A stretch of 64,000 nucleotides of DNA from Candidatus Pantoea haifensis (GTDB taxonomy: Bacteria > Pseudomonadota > Gammaproteobacteria > Enterobacterales > Enterobacteriaceae), in assembly GCA_018842655.1 (NCBI GenBank), contig JAGTWN010000004.1, forward strand, positions 3,534,001 to 3,598,000. The letters run 5' to 3'. The notes beneath the pieces are model-generated. The model did not search any database. It was given only the letters and a program-made list of their open reading frames with translations, and was not told the origin of the DNA. The translations under genes were made by a program, and so were the position numbers. This document shows positions 28,049-38,378 of the stretch, one piece after another (within the stretch, counting starts at the first letter, position 1; each line of letters opens with the position of its first letter).

Positions 28049-28101
28049 CAGGGGCCTTTGCACGGCCCCAACCCGATATTCCCCCGCAGGGCGGGGGAAT
28101 A
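28049..28101. terminator. Tandem hairpins between thrC and yaaA
   Basis: GGGGCC...GGCCCC at 28049-28069 and a perfect 11-bp stem TATTCCCCCGC-AGG-GCGGGGGAATA at 28077-28101 stand between convergent thrC and yaaA. Neither has a good T-run, so termination may need Rho or the hairpins may protect transcript ends. Confidence 0.6.
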
Positions 28102-28114
28102 GCCCTCTCAGGCT

Positions 28115-28887
28115 TTACTGTTCCGCGCGTTTAAACACCAGTTCATTATCGCTGCTGCTGGCAGCATCAAACACATAGCCATCCACATCAAACTGCTTCA
28201 GCTGTTCGGGGTTTGCAGACGCTGTTGAATGACATAGCGGCTCATCAGTCCGCGCGCTTTTTTGGCGTAGAAGCTAATCACCTTAAACTTGCCGTTCTTT
28301 TCATCCAGGAATACCGGTTTGATTAACCGCGCCTGTAATTTCGTCGGCTGGACTGATTTGAAATACTCATCGGATGCGAGATTAATCAGCACATCATCGC
28401 CTTGCTCTGCCAGCGCCTCGTTCAGCTTTTGAGTGATGATATCGCCCCAAAAGCGATAAAGATCGCTTCCAGCCGGTGTTGCCAGCTTGATCCCCATTTC
28501 CAGGCGATAAGGCTGCATTAAATCCAGCGGGCGCAGCACACCATACAGGCCAGACAGCATACGCAAGTGCTGCTGGGCGAAATCAAAATCATCGTCATTG
28601 AAACTTTCGGCCTGTAAGCCGGTATATACGTCGCCCTTAAAGGCCAGAATTGCCTGACGCGCATTATCAGGCGTGAACGCGGGCTGCCAGCTGTTAAAGC
28701 GTTCAGCATTGAGGTGAGCCAGTTTGTCGCTGATACCCATCAATGACGCAATATGTGCCGGTGATAGATCACGCGCCACGTCGATTAATTGTTGTGATTT
28801 TTCTAACAACGCGGGCTGGGTAAAACGCGGGGTTGCCAGCGGACTTTCATAATCCAGCGTCTTGGCAGGAGAAATCACCATCAACAT
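28115..28887 (-). CDS. yaaA: Peroxide stress protein YaaA (frameshift near 3' end)
   Basis: UPF0246/DUF328 family protein that, in E. coli, limits free iron and damage during hydrogen peroxide stress. N-terminus [17 protein letters not shown], then [20 protein letters not shown] and [18 protein letters not shown]. As written it stops early at 28198 (229 residues). Adding one G to the run at 28208-28211 gives the family ending ([21 protein letters not shown]), a stop at 28115 and 257 residues (E. coli 258). Confidence 0.92.
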
Positions 28888-29096
28888 ATTTGCTTCCTCG
28901 TATAACCCCTGTTTTAACAGGGCATTGGCTTATTATTTGGCCTCGCAGTGTAACAAAAAAGCGGCAGCGATCGGCAAATCGCAGCTATTCGTTGGCGCTA
29001 TCGTAAACGGCATTCGCTGACCTTGCGCCACCGTTAGTGCGTGATATTATCGCAACAGCCTTTTTCACCCTGACAGTTAACTAAGAGAAAAGAACC

Positions 29097-30050
29097 ATGA
29101 CGGACAAATTGAGTTCCTTGCGTCAACTGACCACCGTGGTGGCCGACACCGGTGATATCGCAGCCATGAAGCTGTACCAGCCGCAAGACGCGACTACCAA
29201 CCCTTCTTTAATCCTCAACGCCGCGCAAATTCCTGAATACCGCAAACTGATCGATGAAGCGATTGCATGGGCGCGCGATCAAAGCAGCGATAAAGAAGAG
29301 CAGCTTCAGTTGGTTTCTGACAAGCTGGCCGTCAACATTGGTCTGGAAATTCTCAAACTGATCCCGGGTCGTATTTCGACTGAAGTGGATGCACGCCTCT
29401 CTTACGACACCGAAGGCAGCATCGCTAAGGCGCGCAGCCTGATCAAACTTTATAACGATGCCGGCATCAGCAACGACCGTATCCTGATCAAACTGGCTTC
29501 AACCTGGCAGGGCATCCGCGCAGCAGAGCAGCTTGAAAAAGAAGGCATCAACTGTAACCTGACGCTGCTGTTCTCCTTCGCTCAGGCGCGTGCCTGTGCC
29601 GAAGCGGGCGTGTTCCTGATCTCTCCGTTTGTTGGCCGTATTCTTGACTGGTACAAAGCGAATACCGACAAGAAAGAGTACGCCGCGCATGAAGATCCAG
29701 GCGTGGTGTCTGTGTCTGAAATCTATAACTACTACAAGCAGCACGGTTATGAGACGGTGGTCATGGGTGCCAGCTTCCGCAATGTTGGCGAAATCATTGA
29801 GCTGGCAGGCTGCGATCGTCTGACTATTTCTCCGGCTTTGCTGAAAGAGCTGGCAGAAAGTGAAGGCACTATTGAGCGTAAACTGAGCTACAGCGGCGAA
29901 GTAAAAGCGCGTCCGGCGAAAATGACGGAATCTGAGTTCCTGTGGCAGCACAACCAAGATCCTATGGCTGTGGCAAAACTGGCGGAAGGCATTCGTAACT
30001 TTGCCGTTGACCAGGGCAAACTTGAGAAGATGCTGGCAGAACTGCTGTAA
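29097..30050 (+). CDS. talB: Transaldolase B
   Basis: Pentose-phosphate pathway enzyme of 317 residues transferring a dihydroxyacetone unit between sedoheptulose-7-phosphate and glyceraldehyde-3-phosphate. TIM-barrel protein with the N-terminal DATTNPSL, Schiff-base lysine in [14 protein letters not shown] near residue 132, and [28 protein letters not shown]. Good ribosome-binding site (AAGAGAAAAGA) before ATG 29097. Followed by a hairpin at 30058-30090. Confidence 0.97.
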   Translation: MTDKLSSLRQLTTVVADTGDIAAMKLYQPQDATTNPSLILNAAQIPEYRKLIDEAIAWARDQSSDKEEQLQLVSDKLAVNIGLEILKLIPGRISTEVDARLSYDTEGSIAKARSLIKLYNDAGISNDRILIKLASTWQGIRAAEQLEKEGINCNLTLLFSFAQARACAEAGVFLISPFVGRILDWYKANTDKKEYAAHEDPGVVSVSEIYNYYKQHGYETVVMGASFRNVGEIIELAGCDRLTISPALLKELAESEGTIERKLSYSGEVKARPAKMTESEFLWQHNQDPMAVAKLAEGIRNFAVDQGKLEKMLAELL

Positions 30051-30057
30051 TCTTGCG

Positions 30058-30090
30058 CCGTGGCGGCATCTGCCGTCACGGTTTCCCTTT
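30058..30090 (+). terminator. talB terminator
   Basis: CCGTGGCGGCA-TC-TGCCGTCACGG with one G-T type mismatch, followed by TTTCCCTTTT, 8 bases after the talB stop. Confidence 0.75.
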
Positions 30091-30173
30091 TCCGTCCCTT
30101 TCGCTTTGTATTATCCTTCCGCTATTCCCCTTTTAATCCGCCACAGTGCGGTAAATTACAGCGAACCAAAACA

Positions 30174-30761
30174 ATGAACACATTACGCATTGGGTTGATC
30201 TCCGTATCCGATCGTGCCGCAAATGGTATTTATCAGGATCAAGGCATTCCTGCGCTGGAAAGCTGGCTGAACAGCGCCATCAGCACAGCGTTTGAGGTCG
30301 AAACACGCTTAGTGCCCGACGAGCAGCATATGATTGAACAGGCCATTTGTGAGCTGGTTGATGAACGCTTTTGTCATTTGGTGTTGACCACCGGCGGCAC
30401 AGGCCCGGCCCGTCGTGACGTTACGCCGGACGCCACGCTGGCTGTCGCTGACCGTGAGATGCCTGGCTTTGGCGAGCAGATGCGCCAGATTAGCCTGCAA
30501 TTTGTGCCCACAGCGATTTTATCGCGTCAGGTTGGCGTGATCCGTAAACAGTCTTTAATTCTGAACCTTCCGGGCCAGCCGAAATCGATCAAAGAAACGC
30601 TGGAAGGGGTAAAAGATCAGCAGGGCAAGGTCATTGTTCCAGGAATTTTTGCTGCTGTACCTTATTGTTTACAGCTTCTGGAAGGGCCATACGTTGAAAC
30701 TCAGCCCGATGTTGTAGCAGCTTTTCGCCCTAAAAGCGCGATACGTGAGATAAATAACTAA
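30174..30761 (+). CDS. mog: Molybdopterin adenylyltransferase
   Basis: MoaB/Mog family protein of 195 residues that adenylylates molybdopterin before molybdenum insertion. Conserved VLTTGGTGPARRDVTPDATLAVADREMPGFGEQMR and GVIRKQSLILNLPGQPKSIKETL. The frame is open upstream to 30060; ATG 30174 is chosen because MNTLRIGLISVSDRAANGIY is the family N-terminus. It follows talB as in E. coli. Confidence 0.94.
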   Translation: MNTLRIGLISVSDRAANGIYQDQGIPALESWLNSAISTAFEVETRLVPDEQHMIEQAICELVDERFCHLVLTTGGTGPARRDVTPDATLAVADREMPGFGEQMRQISLQFVPTAILSRQVGVIRKQSLILNLPGQPKSIKETLEGVKDQQGKVIVPGIFAAVPYCLQLLEGPYVETQPDVVAAFRPKSAIREINN

Positions 30762-30866
30762 ATATTCTGCTTTTCAGGCATAAGCTATAGCCTGGCTGGT
30801 GTGGTAAAAGATTGACGGTATAGTAAGCGAAGCTTTACATCCGTTCTCTTTTGCCTCTGGAATATT

Positions 30867-32164
30867 ATGGAATCGAATCACACTCAGCGCCTGAGCGGCC
30901 AGGATTACAAAACCCTTTCTTTAGCTGCCCTTGGAGGCGCGCTGGAATTCTACGACTTCATCATCTTTGTGTTCTTCGCTGCGGTGATTGGCGAGCTTTT
31001 TTCCACCCGATATCCCTGAATGGCTGCGCCAGTTGCAGACATTTGCCATTTTTGCCGCAGGCTATCTGGCCCGTCCGCTGGGGGCATAGTAATGGCGCAT
31101 TTTGGCGATAAAGTGGGTCGCAAAAAGATGTTCAGCCTGAGTATCTTACTCATGGCGCTGCCAACGCTGGCGATGGGTGCATTACCGACCTATCAAACGC
31201 TTGGCATTGCTGCGCCGTTATTGATGCTTCTGATGCGCGTGTTACAAGGCGCAGCTATCGGCGGTGAAGTGCCGGGAGCCTGGGTTTTTGTCGCTGAACA
31301 TGTGCCGCAAAAGCGCGTCGGGTTTGCCTGCGGAACACTGACTGCGGGGCTGACCGCCGGGATTCTGCTCGGTTCGCTGGTCGCCACAGCCATCAACAGC
31401 ACCTTATCGCCAGCGGCGATTGCCGAAAGCGGCTGGCGTATTCCGTTCTTTCTTGGCGGCATTTTTGGCTTGATCGCCATGTATCTGCGCCGCTGGTTGC
31501 ATGAAACGCCGGTATTTCAGCAGATGCAGCAACGTAAAGCACTGGCGGACACCTTGCCACTGAAAACCATTCTGGCCAGCCACAAGCGTGGCATTGCGGT
31601 CTCTATGCTGCTCACCTGGCTGCTTTCTGCCTGTATTGTGGTGGTGATTTTGATGTCACCGACGTTAATGCAAAAGCAGCACGCTGTACCGGCGGCGCTC
31701 AGTTTACAGGCCAACAGCCTGGCCACCGTGATGTTGCTGGCCGGTTGTGTCATAGCCGGTTGGTTAGTTGATCGTTTCGGTGCAGCGCGCGCATTAATAG
31801 GGGGTCGCTGTTGCTGGCAATTTGCAGCTGGAATTTCTATCACCAGCTTGATAATGGCGTGCAGGCACTCTTTTTCAGCTACGGCCTGGCGGGACTGAGC
31901 GTTGGCGTGGTGGGTGTTGTGCCTTTTGTTATGGTCAGCGCCTTTCCTGCTGCGGTACGTTTTACCGGCATCTCCTTTTCCTACAACGTTGCTTACGCCA
32001 TTTTCGGCGGGCTGACACCCATTTTCGTCACGCTTATTTTACGACTGACCCCGCTGGCACCAGCATGGTATGTGCTGGCACTGGCGCTGATCGGGGTGCT
32101 GGTGGGGCTTTATCTGCACAGCCAACAGGGCCGTGCCAGCATCATGAGTGAGGTAAGCGCCTGA
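30867..32164 (+). CDS. MHS-type MFS transporter (several frameshifts)
   Basis: A metabolite:proton symporter of the major facilitator superfamily, about 433 residues when repaired. The N-terminus (from ATG 30867) reads LGGALEFYDFIIFVFFAAVIGELF, as in MHS members. The middle contains VMAHFGDKVGRKKMFSLSI, RVLQGAAIGGEVPGAWVFVAEH and SGWRIPFFLGGIFGLIAMYLRRWLHETPVF; the end is PAWYVLALALIGVLVGLYL. Frame changes lie at the T6 run 30997-31002 (two bases missing or one extra) and at the G5 runs 31080-31084 and 31800-31804 (one missing each). Substrate unknown; shikimate, citrate or betaine-type acids are typical of the family. With three breaks a real pseudogene is conceivable, but the whole window shows the same error type. 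Confidence 0.8.
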
Positions 32165-32212
32165 CTTTTCGGTTACGCCCAGGTTTTTTTGCAAAATTTT
32201 TTTCATTTAACC

Positions 32213-32240
32213 CTTGATGCGCTTCGAAGCGGCCCCATTT
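32213..32240 (+). promoter_or_regulatory. Sigma-32 heat-shock promoter P1 of dnaK
   Basis: CTTGATG and CCCCATTT separated by 13 bases match the sigma-32 consensus and the E. coli dnaK P1 sequence (CCCTTGATG / CCCCATTTAG). The spacer contains the 12-base palindrome CGCTTCGAAGCG. Confidence 0.85.
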
Positions 32241-32287
32241 AGTTGTCATCGAGCGTTGTGAGCGTTTGAAAAAAGCATGTGACGGCA

Positions 32288-32314
32288 GTTGAAAGCAAAC
32301 AACCCGCCCGCATA
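32288..32314 (+). promoter_or_regulatory. Second sigma-32-like promoter P2 of dnaK
   Basis: GTTGAAA and CCCGCATA spaced by 12 bases, about 50 bases before the dnaK start. E. coli also has a second heat-shock promoter in this place. The match is weaker than P1. Confidence 0.55.
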
Positions 32315-32363
32315 ACAGGTTCACAACCCAAATTGGCAAAGAATTTAAGTGGGAGACGTTTAG

Positions 32364-34273
32364 ATGGGTAAGATTATTGGTATTGACCTGGGCACAACTA
32401 ACTCTTGTGTTGCGATCATGGATGGCACTAAAGCTCGCGTGCTGGAGAACGCCGAAGGCGATCGTACCACGCCTTCAATTATCGCTTACACCCAGGATGG
32501 CGAAACGCTGGTTGGTCAACCAGCTAAACGTCAGGCTGTTACTAACCCGCAGAACACCCTGTTCGCGATCAAACGTCTGATCGGTCGCCGTTTCCAGGAC
32601 GAAGAAGTGCAGCGTGATATTAAAATCATGCCGTACAAAATCACTAATGCAGACAATGGTGATGCCTGGCTGGAAGTAAAAGGTCAGAAAATGGCACCAC
32701 CGCAAATTTCTGCAGAAGTGCTGAAAAAATGAAGAAAACCGCGGAAGATTACCTCGGTGAACCCGTAACTGAAGCGGTTATCACCGTTCCAGCTTACTTT
32801 AACGATGCACAGCGTCAGGCCACCAAAGATGCAGGCCGCATCGCGGGTCTGGAAGTGAAGCGTATCATCAACGAACCCACCGCTGCTGCACTGGCTTACG
32901 GTCTGGACAAAGGCCAGGGTAACCGCACTATCGCGGTATACGACCTGGGCGGTGGTACGTTCGATATCTCTATCATTGAGATCGACGAAGTTGACGGCGA
33001 AAAGACCTTCGAAGTTCTGGCGACTAACGGTGATACCCACCTGGGTGGTGAAGACTTCGACAGCCGCCTGATTAACTATCTGGTTGCAGAATTTAAGAAA
33101 GATCAGGGCATCGATCTGCACAACGATCCGCTGGCAATGCAGCGTCTGAAAGAAGCGGCAGAGAAAGCAAAAATTGAGCTTTCTTCTGCGCAGCAGACTG
33201 ACGTTAACCTGCCGTACATCACTGCAGATGCGACCGGTCCTAAGCACCTGAACATCAAAGTAACGCGCGCTAAGCTGGAGTCACTGGTTGAAGATCTGGT
33301 TGCACGTTCTATTGAACCGCTGAAAGTGGCGCTGCAGGATGCTGGCCTGTCAGTATCTGACATCAATGATGTCATCCTGGTGGGTGGTCAAACACGTATG
33401 CCGCTGGTTCAGGCAAAAGTAACGGAATTCTTCGGTAAAGAGCCACGTAAAGACGTGAACCCGGACGAAGCAGTTGCCGTAGGTGCTGCGGTTCAGGGTG
33501 GTGTACTGGGTGGTGACGTTAAAGACGTACTGCTGCTGGACGTAACCCCGCTGTCGCTGGGCATCGAAACCATGGGTGGCGTGATGACGTCGCTGATCAG
33601 CAAAAACACCACCATCCCGACTAAGCACAGCCAGGTGTTCTCAACAGCTGAAGACAACCAGAATGCCGTGACCATTCACGTGCTGCAGGGTGAGCGTAAG
33701 CGTTCAGGTGATAACAAATCACTGGGCCAGTTCAACCTCGACGGTATTCAGCCAGCACCACGCGGTATGCCACAGATTGAAGTGACTTTTGACATCGATG
33801 CTGACGGTATTCTGCATGTGTCGGCTAAAGACAAAAACAGCGGTAAAGAGCAGAAAATCACCATCAAAGCCTCTTCAGGTCTGAACGACGAAGAGATCGA
33901 AAAAATGGTGCGTGAAGCGGAAGCGAACGCTGAGTCTGACCGTAAGTTCGAAGAGCTGGTACAGACGCGTAACCAGGGCGACCAGATTGCTCACAGCACG
34001 CGTAAGCAGCTGGAAGAAGCTGGTGACAAACTCTCAGCTGACGACAAAGCGCCAATCGAAGCGGCACTGGCTGCGCTGGAAACTTCACTGAAAGGTGAAG
34101 ATAAAGCGGACATCGAAGCCAAAATGCAGGCGCTGATGGAAGTTTCCAGCAAACTGATGGAAGCTGCGCAGCAGGCTCAGGCAGGCGCAGCAGATGCGGG
34201 CGACGGGTCAGCGAAGAAAGATGACGATGTTGTTGACGCTGAGTTCGAAGAAGTTAAAGACAACAAGAAATAA
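32364..34273 (+). CDS. dnaK: Chaperone DnaK, Hsp70 (frameshift)
   Basis: Hsp70 chaperone of 636 residues after repair (E. coli 638). The ATPase domain begins [16 protein letters not shown] and contains [13 protein letters not shown] and [13 protein letters not shown]. The linker [19 protein letters not shown] leads to the substrate domain and helical lid, ending in the acidic EEVKDNKK that contacts co-chaperones. The first frame stops after ISAEVLKK and the second resumes with [12 protein letters not shown]; one A is missing from the run at 32724-32729, which in an essential-level chaperone points to a sequencing error. Works with DnaJ encoded 104 bases downstream and GrpE. Confidence 0.97.
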
Positions 34274-34292
34274 TTGCCCCTGACCGGGCGCG

Positions 34293-34353
34293 ACGGTTGG
34301 CCTGACAACCGTTGAAACCAGCACGGGCGTAGGAGTTCTCTCCACGCCCGTGC
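34293..34353. repeat. Two hairpins between dnaK and dnaJ
   Basis: ACGGTTG-N6-CAACCGT (34293-34312) and a perfect 10-bp stem GCACGGGCGT / ACGCCCGTGC with a 13-base loop (34321-34353). No T-run. They probably reduce or process the message so that DnaK exceeds DnaJ. Confidence 0.65.
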
Positions 34354-34377
34354 GATCATGTTAAGGGCTAAATAAAA

Positions 34378-35508
34378 ATGGCGAAGAGTGATTACTACGA
34401 GATTTTAGGCGTCGCCAAATCCGCAGACGAGCGTGAAATCAAAAAGGCTTACAAACGCCTGGCAATGAAATTTCACCCGGATCGTAATCCCGGGGATAAA
34501 GAAGCCGAAGCAAAGTTTAAAGAGGTCAAGGAAGCCTACGAAATTCTGACTGACGCGCAAAAGCGTGCAGCCTACGATCAATACGGTCATGCAGCGTTTG
34601 AACAAGGCGGCATGGGCGGCGGTGGATTCGGTGGCGGCGGCGCAGATTTCAGTGATATCTTTGGCGACGTATTCGGTGACATCTTTGGTGGTGGACGCCG
34701 TCAGCGCACATCCCGTGGCGCCGATTTACGCTACAACATGGAGCTGACGCTGGAAGAAGCGGTACGCGGCGTGTCCAAAGAGATCCGCATTCCAACGCTG
34801 GAAGAGTGTGAGGTTTGCCACGGCAGCGGCGCGAAAGCGGGAACCAAACCGCAAACCTGTTCAACCTGCCATGGTGCAGGTCAGGTGCAGATGCGTCAGG
34901 GCTTCTTCACCGTGCAGCAAGCTTGCCCAACCTGTCACGGTCGTGGCTCGGTAATCAAAGATCCGTGCAGCGCGTGTCACGGTCATGGACGTGTAGAGAA
35001 GTCAAAAACACTGTCTGTGAAAATCCCGGCAGGCGTGGATACGGGCGATCGTATTCGCCTGAGTGGTGAAGGTGAAGCGGGCGAACATGGCGCACCAGCG
35101 GGCGATCTTTACGTTCAGGTTTCGGTGAAGAAACACCCTATCTTCGAGCGCGAAGATAATAACCTTTACTGCGAAGTACCGATCAATTTCGCGATGGCGG
35201 CACTCGGCGGCGAAATTGAAGTGCCGACGCTTGATGGTCGCGTGAAGCTGAAAGTGCCGTCTGAAACGCAAACCGGCAAACTGTTCCGTATGCGTGGTAA
35301 AGGCGTGAAGTCAGTGCGCGGCGGCGCAGTAGGTGATTTATTGTGTCGCGTTGTGGTAGAAACCCCGGTTAGCCTCAACGAGAAACAGAAAAACCTGCTG
35401 CGTGAACTGGAAGAGAGCTTTGGCGGCCCGACCGGCGAACACAACAGTCCGCGCTCAAAAAGCTTCTTTGATGGCGTTAAAAAATTCTTTGACGATCTGA
35501 CGCGTTAA
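34378..35508 (+). CDS. dnaJ: Co-chaperone DnaJ, Hsp40
   Basis: Class A J-protein of 376 residues, as in E. coli. J domain at residues 1-70 with HPD in [11 protein letters not shown]. Gly/Phe-rich region at 75-105 ([21 protein letters not shown]). Four zinc-binding CxxCxGxG repeats: [32 protein letters not shown]. The client-binding C-terminal domains follow. It stimulates DnaK ATPase and delivers clients. Co-transcribed with dnaK. Confidence 0.97.
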   Translation: MAKSDYYEILGVAKSADEREIKKAYKRLAMKFHPDRNPGDKEAEAKFKEVKEAYEILTDAQKRAAYDQYGHAAFEQGGMGGGGFGGGGADFSDIFGDVFGDIFGGGRRQRTSRGADLRYNMELTLEEAVRGVSKEIRIPTLEECEVCHGSGAKAGTKPQTCSTCHGAGQVQMRQGFFTVQQACPTCHGRGSVIKDPCSACHGHGRVEKSKTLSVKIPAGVDTGDRIRLSGEGEAGEHGAPAGDLYVQVSVKKHPIFEREDNNLYCEVPINFAMAALGGEIEVPTLDGRVKLKVPSETQTGKLFRMRGKGVKSVRGGAVGDLLCRVVVETPVSLNEKQKNLLRELEESFGGPTGEHNSPRSKSFFDGVKKFFDDLTR

Positions 35509-35521
35509 GTTTTTTAGCGGG

Positions 35522-35551
35522 AAAAAGCCAGCGCAGTGCGCTGGTTTTTTT
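35522..35551 (+). terminator. dnaJ terminator
   Basis: CCAGCGC-AGT-GCGCTGG preceded by A5 and followed by T7, 13 bases after the dnaJ stop. Confidence 0.92.
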
Positions 35552-35670
35552 ATTCTTTTTCATAACTCGTAATTTACGTGTGATCACTCATAAATAACCT
35601 GTTTTTTTCGAGCTATCATTGTCGTTACTCTGGGAGTCTTTGATTTCCCTCTGGACAAGGACAATGGTGA

Positions 35671-36849
35671 ATGAATATCAGACTCAAAAAATTCCTTAAC
35701 AGCGACGCAACAGGTGGGGTGGTGTTAATTATCGCTGCGGCACTGGCGATGTTTTTAGCGAATAACAGCACTACTCAGCAAGCCTACGCCGACATGCTGG
35801 CCATTCCGGTGCAATTCCGCTTTGGCGAGCTGAACATCAGTAAAAATCTGCTGTTGTGGATCAATGATGCGCTGATGGCACTGTTTTTCTTGATGGTTGG
35901 ACTGGAGGTGAAGCGCGAGTTAGTTATGGGCGCGCTGGCTAAACGTGAACAGGCTATTTTCCCGCTGATTGCGGCGCTGGGAGGCATGCTCGCGCCGGGT
36001 CTGATTTTCTTACTGTTTAATGGCGCCGATGTAGACACCCGCAGTGGCTGGGCCATTCCAACGGCAACCGATATCGCTTTTGCGCTGGGGGTGCTGGCAT
36101 TATTAGGCAGCCGTGTACCGCCTGCTTTAAAGATCTTCCTGATGGCGCTGGCGATCATCGACGATCTCGGTGCCATCGTGATTATCGCGCTGTTTTACAC
36201 CTCTGATCTCTCTCTGTTTTCACTGAGCATTGCCGCAGCAGCGATTGTGGTTTTGGCGGTTATGAACCTGCTGAACGTACGCAATACCGGACTTTACCTG
36301 CTGGTCGGCATAGTGCTGTGGACCGCTGTACTGAAGTCAGGCGTACATGCCACCTTAGCCGGGGTTGTCGTGGGCTTCCTGATCCCGCTGGCGAAAAAAG
36401 AGGGACGTTCGCCCGCCATTCATCTGGAGCATGCGCTGCATCCGTGGGTACGCTGGCTGATCTTACCGCTGTTTGCCTTCGCAAATGCGGGTGTGTCTCT
36501 GGATGGCGTCTCATTTAACAGCCTGTTCTCTCTGCTGCCACTGGGGATTGTTGCAGGGCTACTGATTGGCAAACCATTAGGCATTACGTTATTTTGCTGG
36601 CTGTCGGTAAAAACGGGCCTGGCTAAATTACCGGCGAACACCGATTTTCGCGATATTGCTGCGGTGGGCGTGTTGTGTGGCATCGGTTTTACCATGTCGA
36701 TTTTTATTGGTTCACTGGCCTATGGCGACAGCAATGCAGAACTCATCACTCTGGCGAAACTGGGCATCTTAATCGGATCGGTTCTTTCTGCCGTATTGGG
36801 TTATCTGATCCTGTGGCGACGCCTGGCGCAGCGCAGCGTGAGTCATTGA
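35671..36849 (+). CDS. nhaA: Na+/H+ antiporter NhaA
   Basis: Inner-membrane antiporter of 392 residues with about 12 membrane segments, exchanging Na+ for two H+ at alkaline pH. The ion-binding aspartate pair is in [17 protein letters not shown] near 163-164, and the unwound-helix sequence [17 protein letters not shown] is present. nhaR follows after 10 bases, the E. coli arrangement, in which NhaR activates nhaA in response to Na+. Confidence 0.96.
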   Translation: MNIRLKKFLNSDATGGVVLIIAAALAMFLANNSTTQQAYADMLAIPVQFRFGELNISKNLLLWINDALMALFFLMVGLEVKRELVMGALAKREQAIFPLIAALGGMLAPGLIFLLFNGADVDTRSGWAIPTATDIAFALGVLALLGSRVPPALKIFLMALAIIDDLGAIVIIALFYTSDLSLFSLSIAAAAIVVLAVMNLLNVRNTGLYLLVGIVLWTAVLKSGVHATLAGVVVGFLIPLAKKEGRSPAIHLEHALHPWVRWLILPLFAFANAGVSLDGVSFNSLFSLLPLGIVAGLLIGKPLGITLFCWLSVKTGLAKLPANTDFRDIAAVGVLCGIGFTMSIFIGSLAYGDSNAELITLAKLGILIGSVLSAVLGYLILWRRLAQRSVSH

Positions 36850-36859
36850 GAACGCAGCT

Positions 36860-37813
36860 ATGCCACATATTAACTACAACCATCTTTATTACTTCTGGCA
36901 CGTCTGCCGCGAAGGCTCTGTTGCTGGCGCGGCCGAAGTGCTGTTTCTGGCACCGCAAACCATCACCGGTCAAATCAAGGCGCTTGAAGAGCGCCTTCAA
37001 GGCAAGTTGTTCCGGCGTCAGGGAAGGGGATTAGTGCCCACCGAACTGGGCCAGTTAGTGTTTCGCTATGCCGACCGCATGTTTATGCTGAGTCAGGAAA
37101 TGTTGGATATCGTTAACTATCGCAAAGAGTCGCACCTGCTGTTTGATGTGGGGGTTGCAGATGCGCTTTCTAAGCAGCTGGTCAGCAAAGTATTAGAAGC
37201 GGCGGTGGTGTCGGATGAGAAGATCCACCTGCGCTGTTTCGAATCGACGCATGAAATGCTATTAGAGCAGCTCAGTCAGCATAAACTGGATATGATCCTG
37301 TCGGACTGCTCGATCGACTCCACGCAGCAGGAGGGGCTGTTCTCGGTCAAACTGGGTGAATGCCCGATCAGTTTTTGGTCAACGCAGTTACCGGAATTGC
37401 CTTTTCCGGCGTGTCTGGAAACGCGCCGTTTATTGATTCCAGGCCGTCGTTCAATGCTGGGGCGTAAGATCCTTAACTGGATCAGCAGTCAAGGTTTGCA
37501 GGTAGAAATTCTGGGTGAGTTTGATGATGCTGCCTTAATGAAAGCCTTTGGCGCCCAGCAAAATGCCATCTTTGTCGCGCCAAGCCTGTATAGGCAGGAT
37601 ATCTATCAGGGTGACGAAATCGTTGAGATTGGTCGGCTGGATGCGGTGCTGGAAGAGTATCACGTCATTTTCGCGGAACGCATGATTCAGCATCCGGCGG
37701 TACAGCGTATTTGCCATCGCGATTTTAGCGCGCTGTTTGCGTTACGATCAGCAGACGAAAAAACCGGCTTAGCGCCGGTTCTTTCAACAAAGCGATTAAC
37801 AACGGGCAATTAA
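36860..37813 (+). CDS. nhaR: LysR-type activator NhaR
   Basis: Na+-responsive transcription activator. The helix-turn-helix is [29 protein letters not shown] (residues 20-48). The effector domain has [50 protein letters not shown] and [21 protein letters not shown]. The 317 residues exceed E. coli NhaR (301): after SALFALR there is a tail of about 20 residues translated through the rpsT terminator hairpin up to a stop that overlaps the convergent rpsT stop. This tail may be natural or the result of another missed base. Confidence 0.92.
   Translation: MPHINYNHLYYFWHVCREGSVAGAAEVLFLAPQTITGQIKALEERLQGKLFRRQGRGLVPTELGQLVFRYADRMFMLSQEMLDIVNYRKESHLLFDVGVADALSKQLVSKVLEAAVVSDEKIHLRCFESTHEMLLEQLSQHKLDMILSDCSIDSTQQEGLFSVKLGECPISFWSTQLPELPFPACLETRRLLIPGRRSMLGRKILNWISSQGLQVEILGEFDDAALMKAFGAQQNAIFVAPSLYRQDIYQGDEIVEIGRLDAVLEEYHVIFAERMIQHPAVQRICHRDFSALFALRSADEKTGLAPVLSTKRLTTGN
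37758..37780 (-). terminator. rpsT terminator inside the nhaR 3' end
   Basis: AACCGGC-TTAGC-GCCGGTT; on the minus strand it is followed by six T, 30 bases after the rpsT stop, a good Rho-independent terminator. It lies wholly within the open frame of nhaR as read. Confidence 0.8.
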
Positions 37814-38073
37814 GCCAGTTTGTTGATCTGTGCAGTCAGGTTTGCTTTATAACGTGCAGCTTTGTTTTTGTGGATCAGACCTTTAGCAGCCTGACGGTCC
37901 ACGATTGGTTGCATTTCGTTGAATGCGTTCTGCGCAGCAGCTTTGTCGCCTGAAGCGATCGCCGCGTATACTTTCTTAACGAAGGTACGCATCATAGAGC
38001 GGCGGCTTGCGTTATGCTTACGGCGTTTCTCAGATGTTACGGCGCGTTTCTTAGCTGATTTGATATTAGCCAA
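37810..38073 (-). CDS. rpsT: 30S ribosomal protein S20
   Basis: Small-subunit protein of 87 residues, binding 16S rRNA. Basic sequence [30 protein letters not shown]...AQINKLA. Start taken at TTG 38073, 7 bases after GGGAG, which yields exactly the E. coli protein, also started by UUG. The upstream ATG at 38106 would add 11 unrelated residues. The rare start codon is part of S20 autoregulation in E. coli. Confidence 0.96.
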   Translation of the reverse strand: MANIKSAKKRAVTSEKRRKHNASRRSMMRTFVKKVYAAIASGDKAAAQNAFNEMQPIVDRQAAKGLIHKNKAARYKANLTAQINKLA

Positions 38074-38378
38074 GGTCCAACTCCCAAATGTGTTCTGTAT
38101 AGACAAATCAAAGGCCGAGGACTATGCCTTTTGAACCTTCTTTTGTCAATGGATTTGTGCAAATAAGCGGCGTTTTATAGACGACACTCGGTTACGTATT
38201 TGATGGCGCAAGATTCTACCAGCTTCCCTGCCTGAATACAGTATTTCGCGACAAAATTCTTCTGCCGACCCGCTGTGACAGTAAATGAGCCTCATAAAGC
38301 AGGAAAGGCGTGCTGACGGGTTAACCTTCGCCGGTTTCAAGGGTATAATCCGCCGATTTCCATCGGTTTGAGTCAGCC

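Noticed and set aside
32720-32732. Programmed frameshift in dnaK at the A-run
   Set aside because: A stop follows at once and the next frame continues the exact DnaK sequence, but there is no known programmed shift in dnaK and the same defect appears at 21 other sites in the window.
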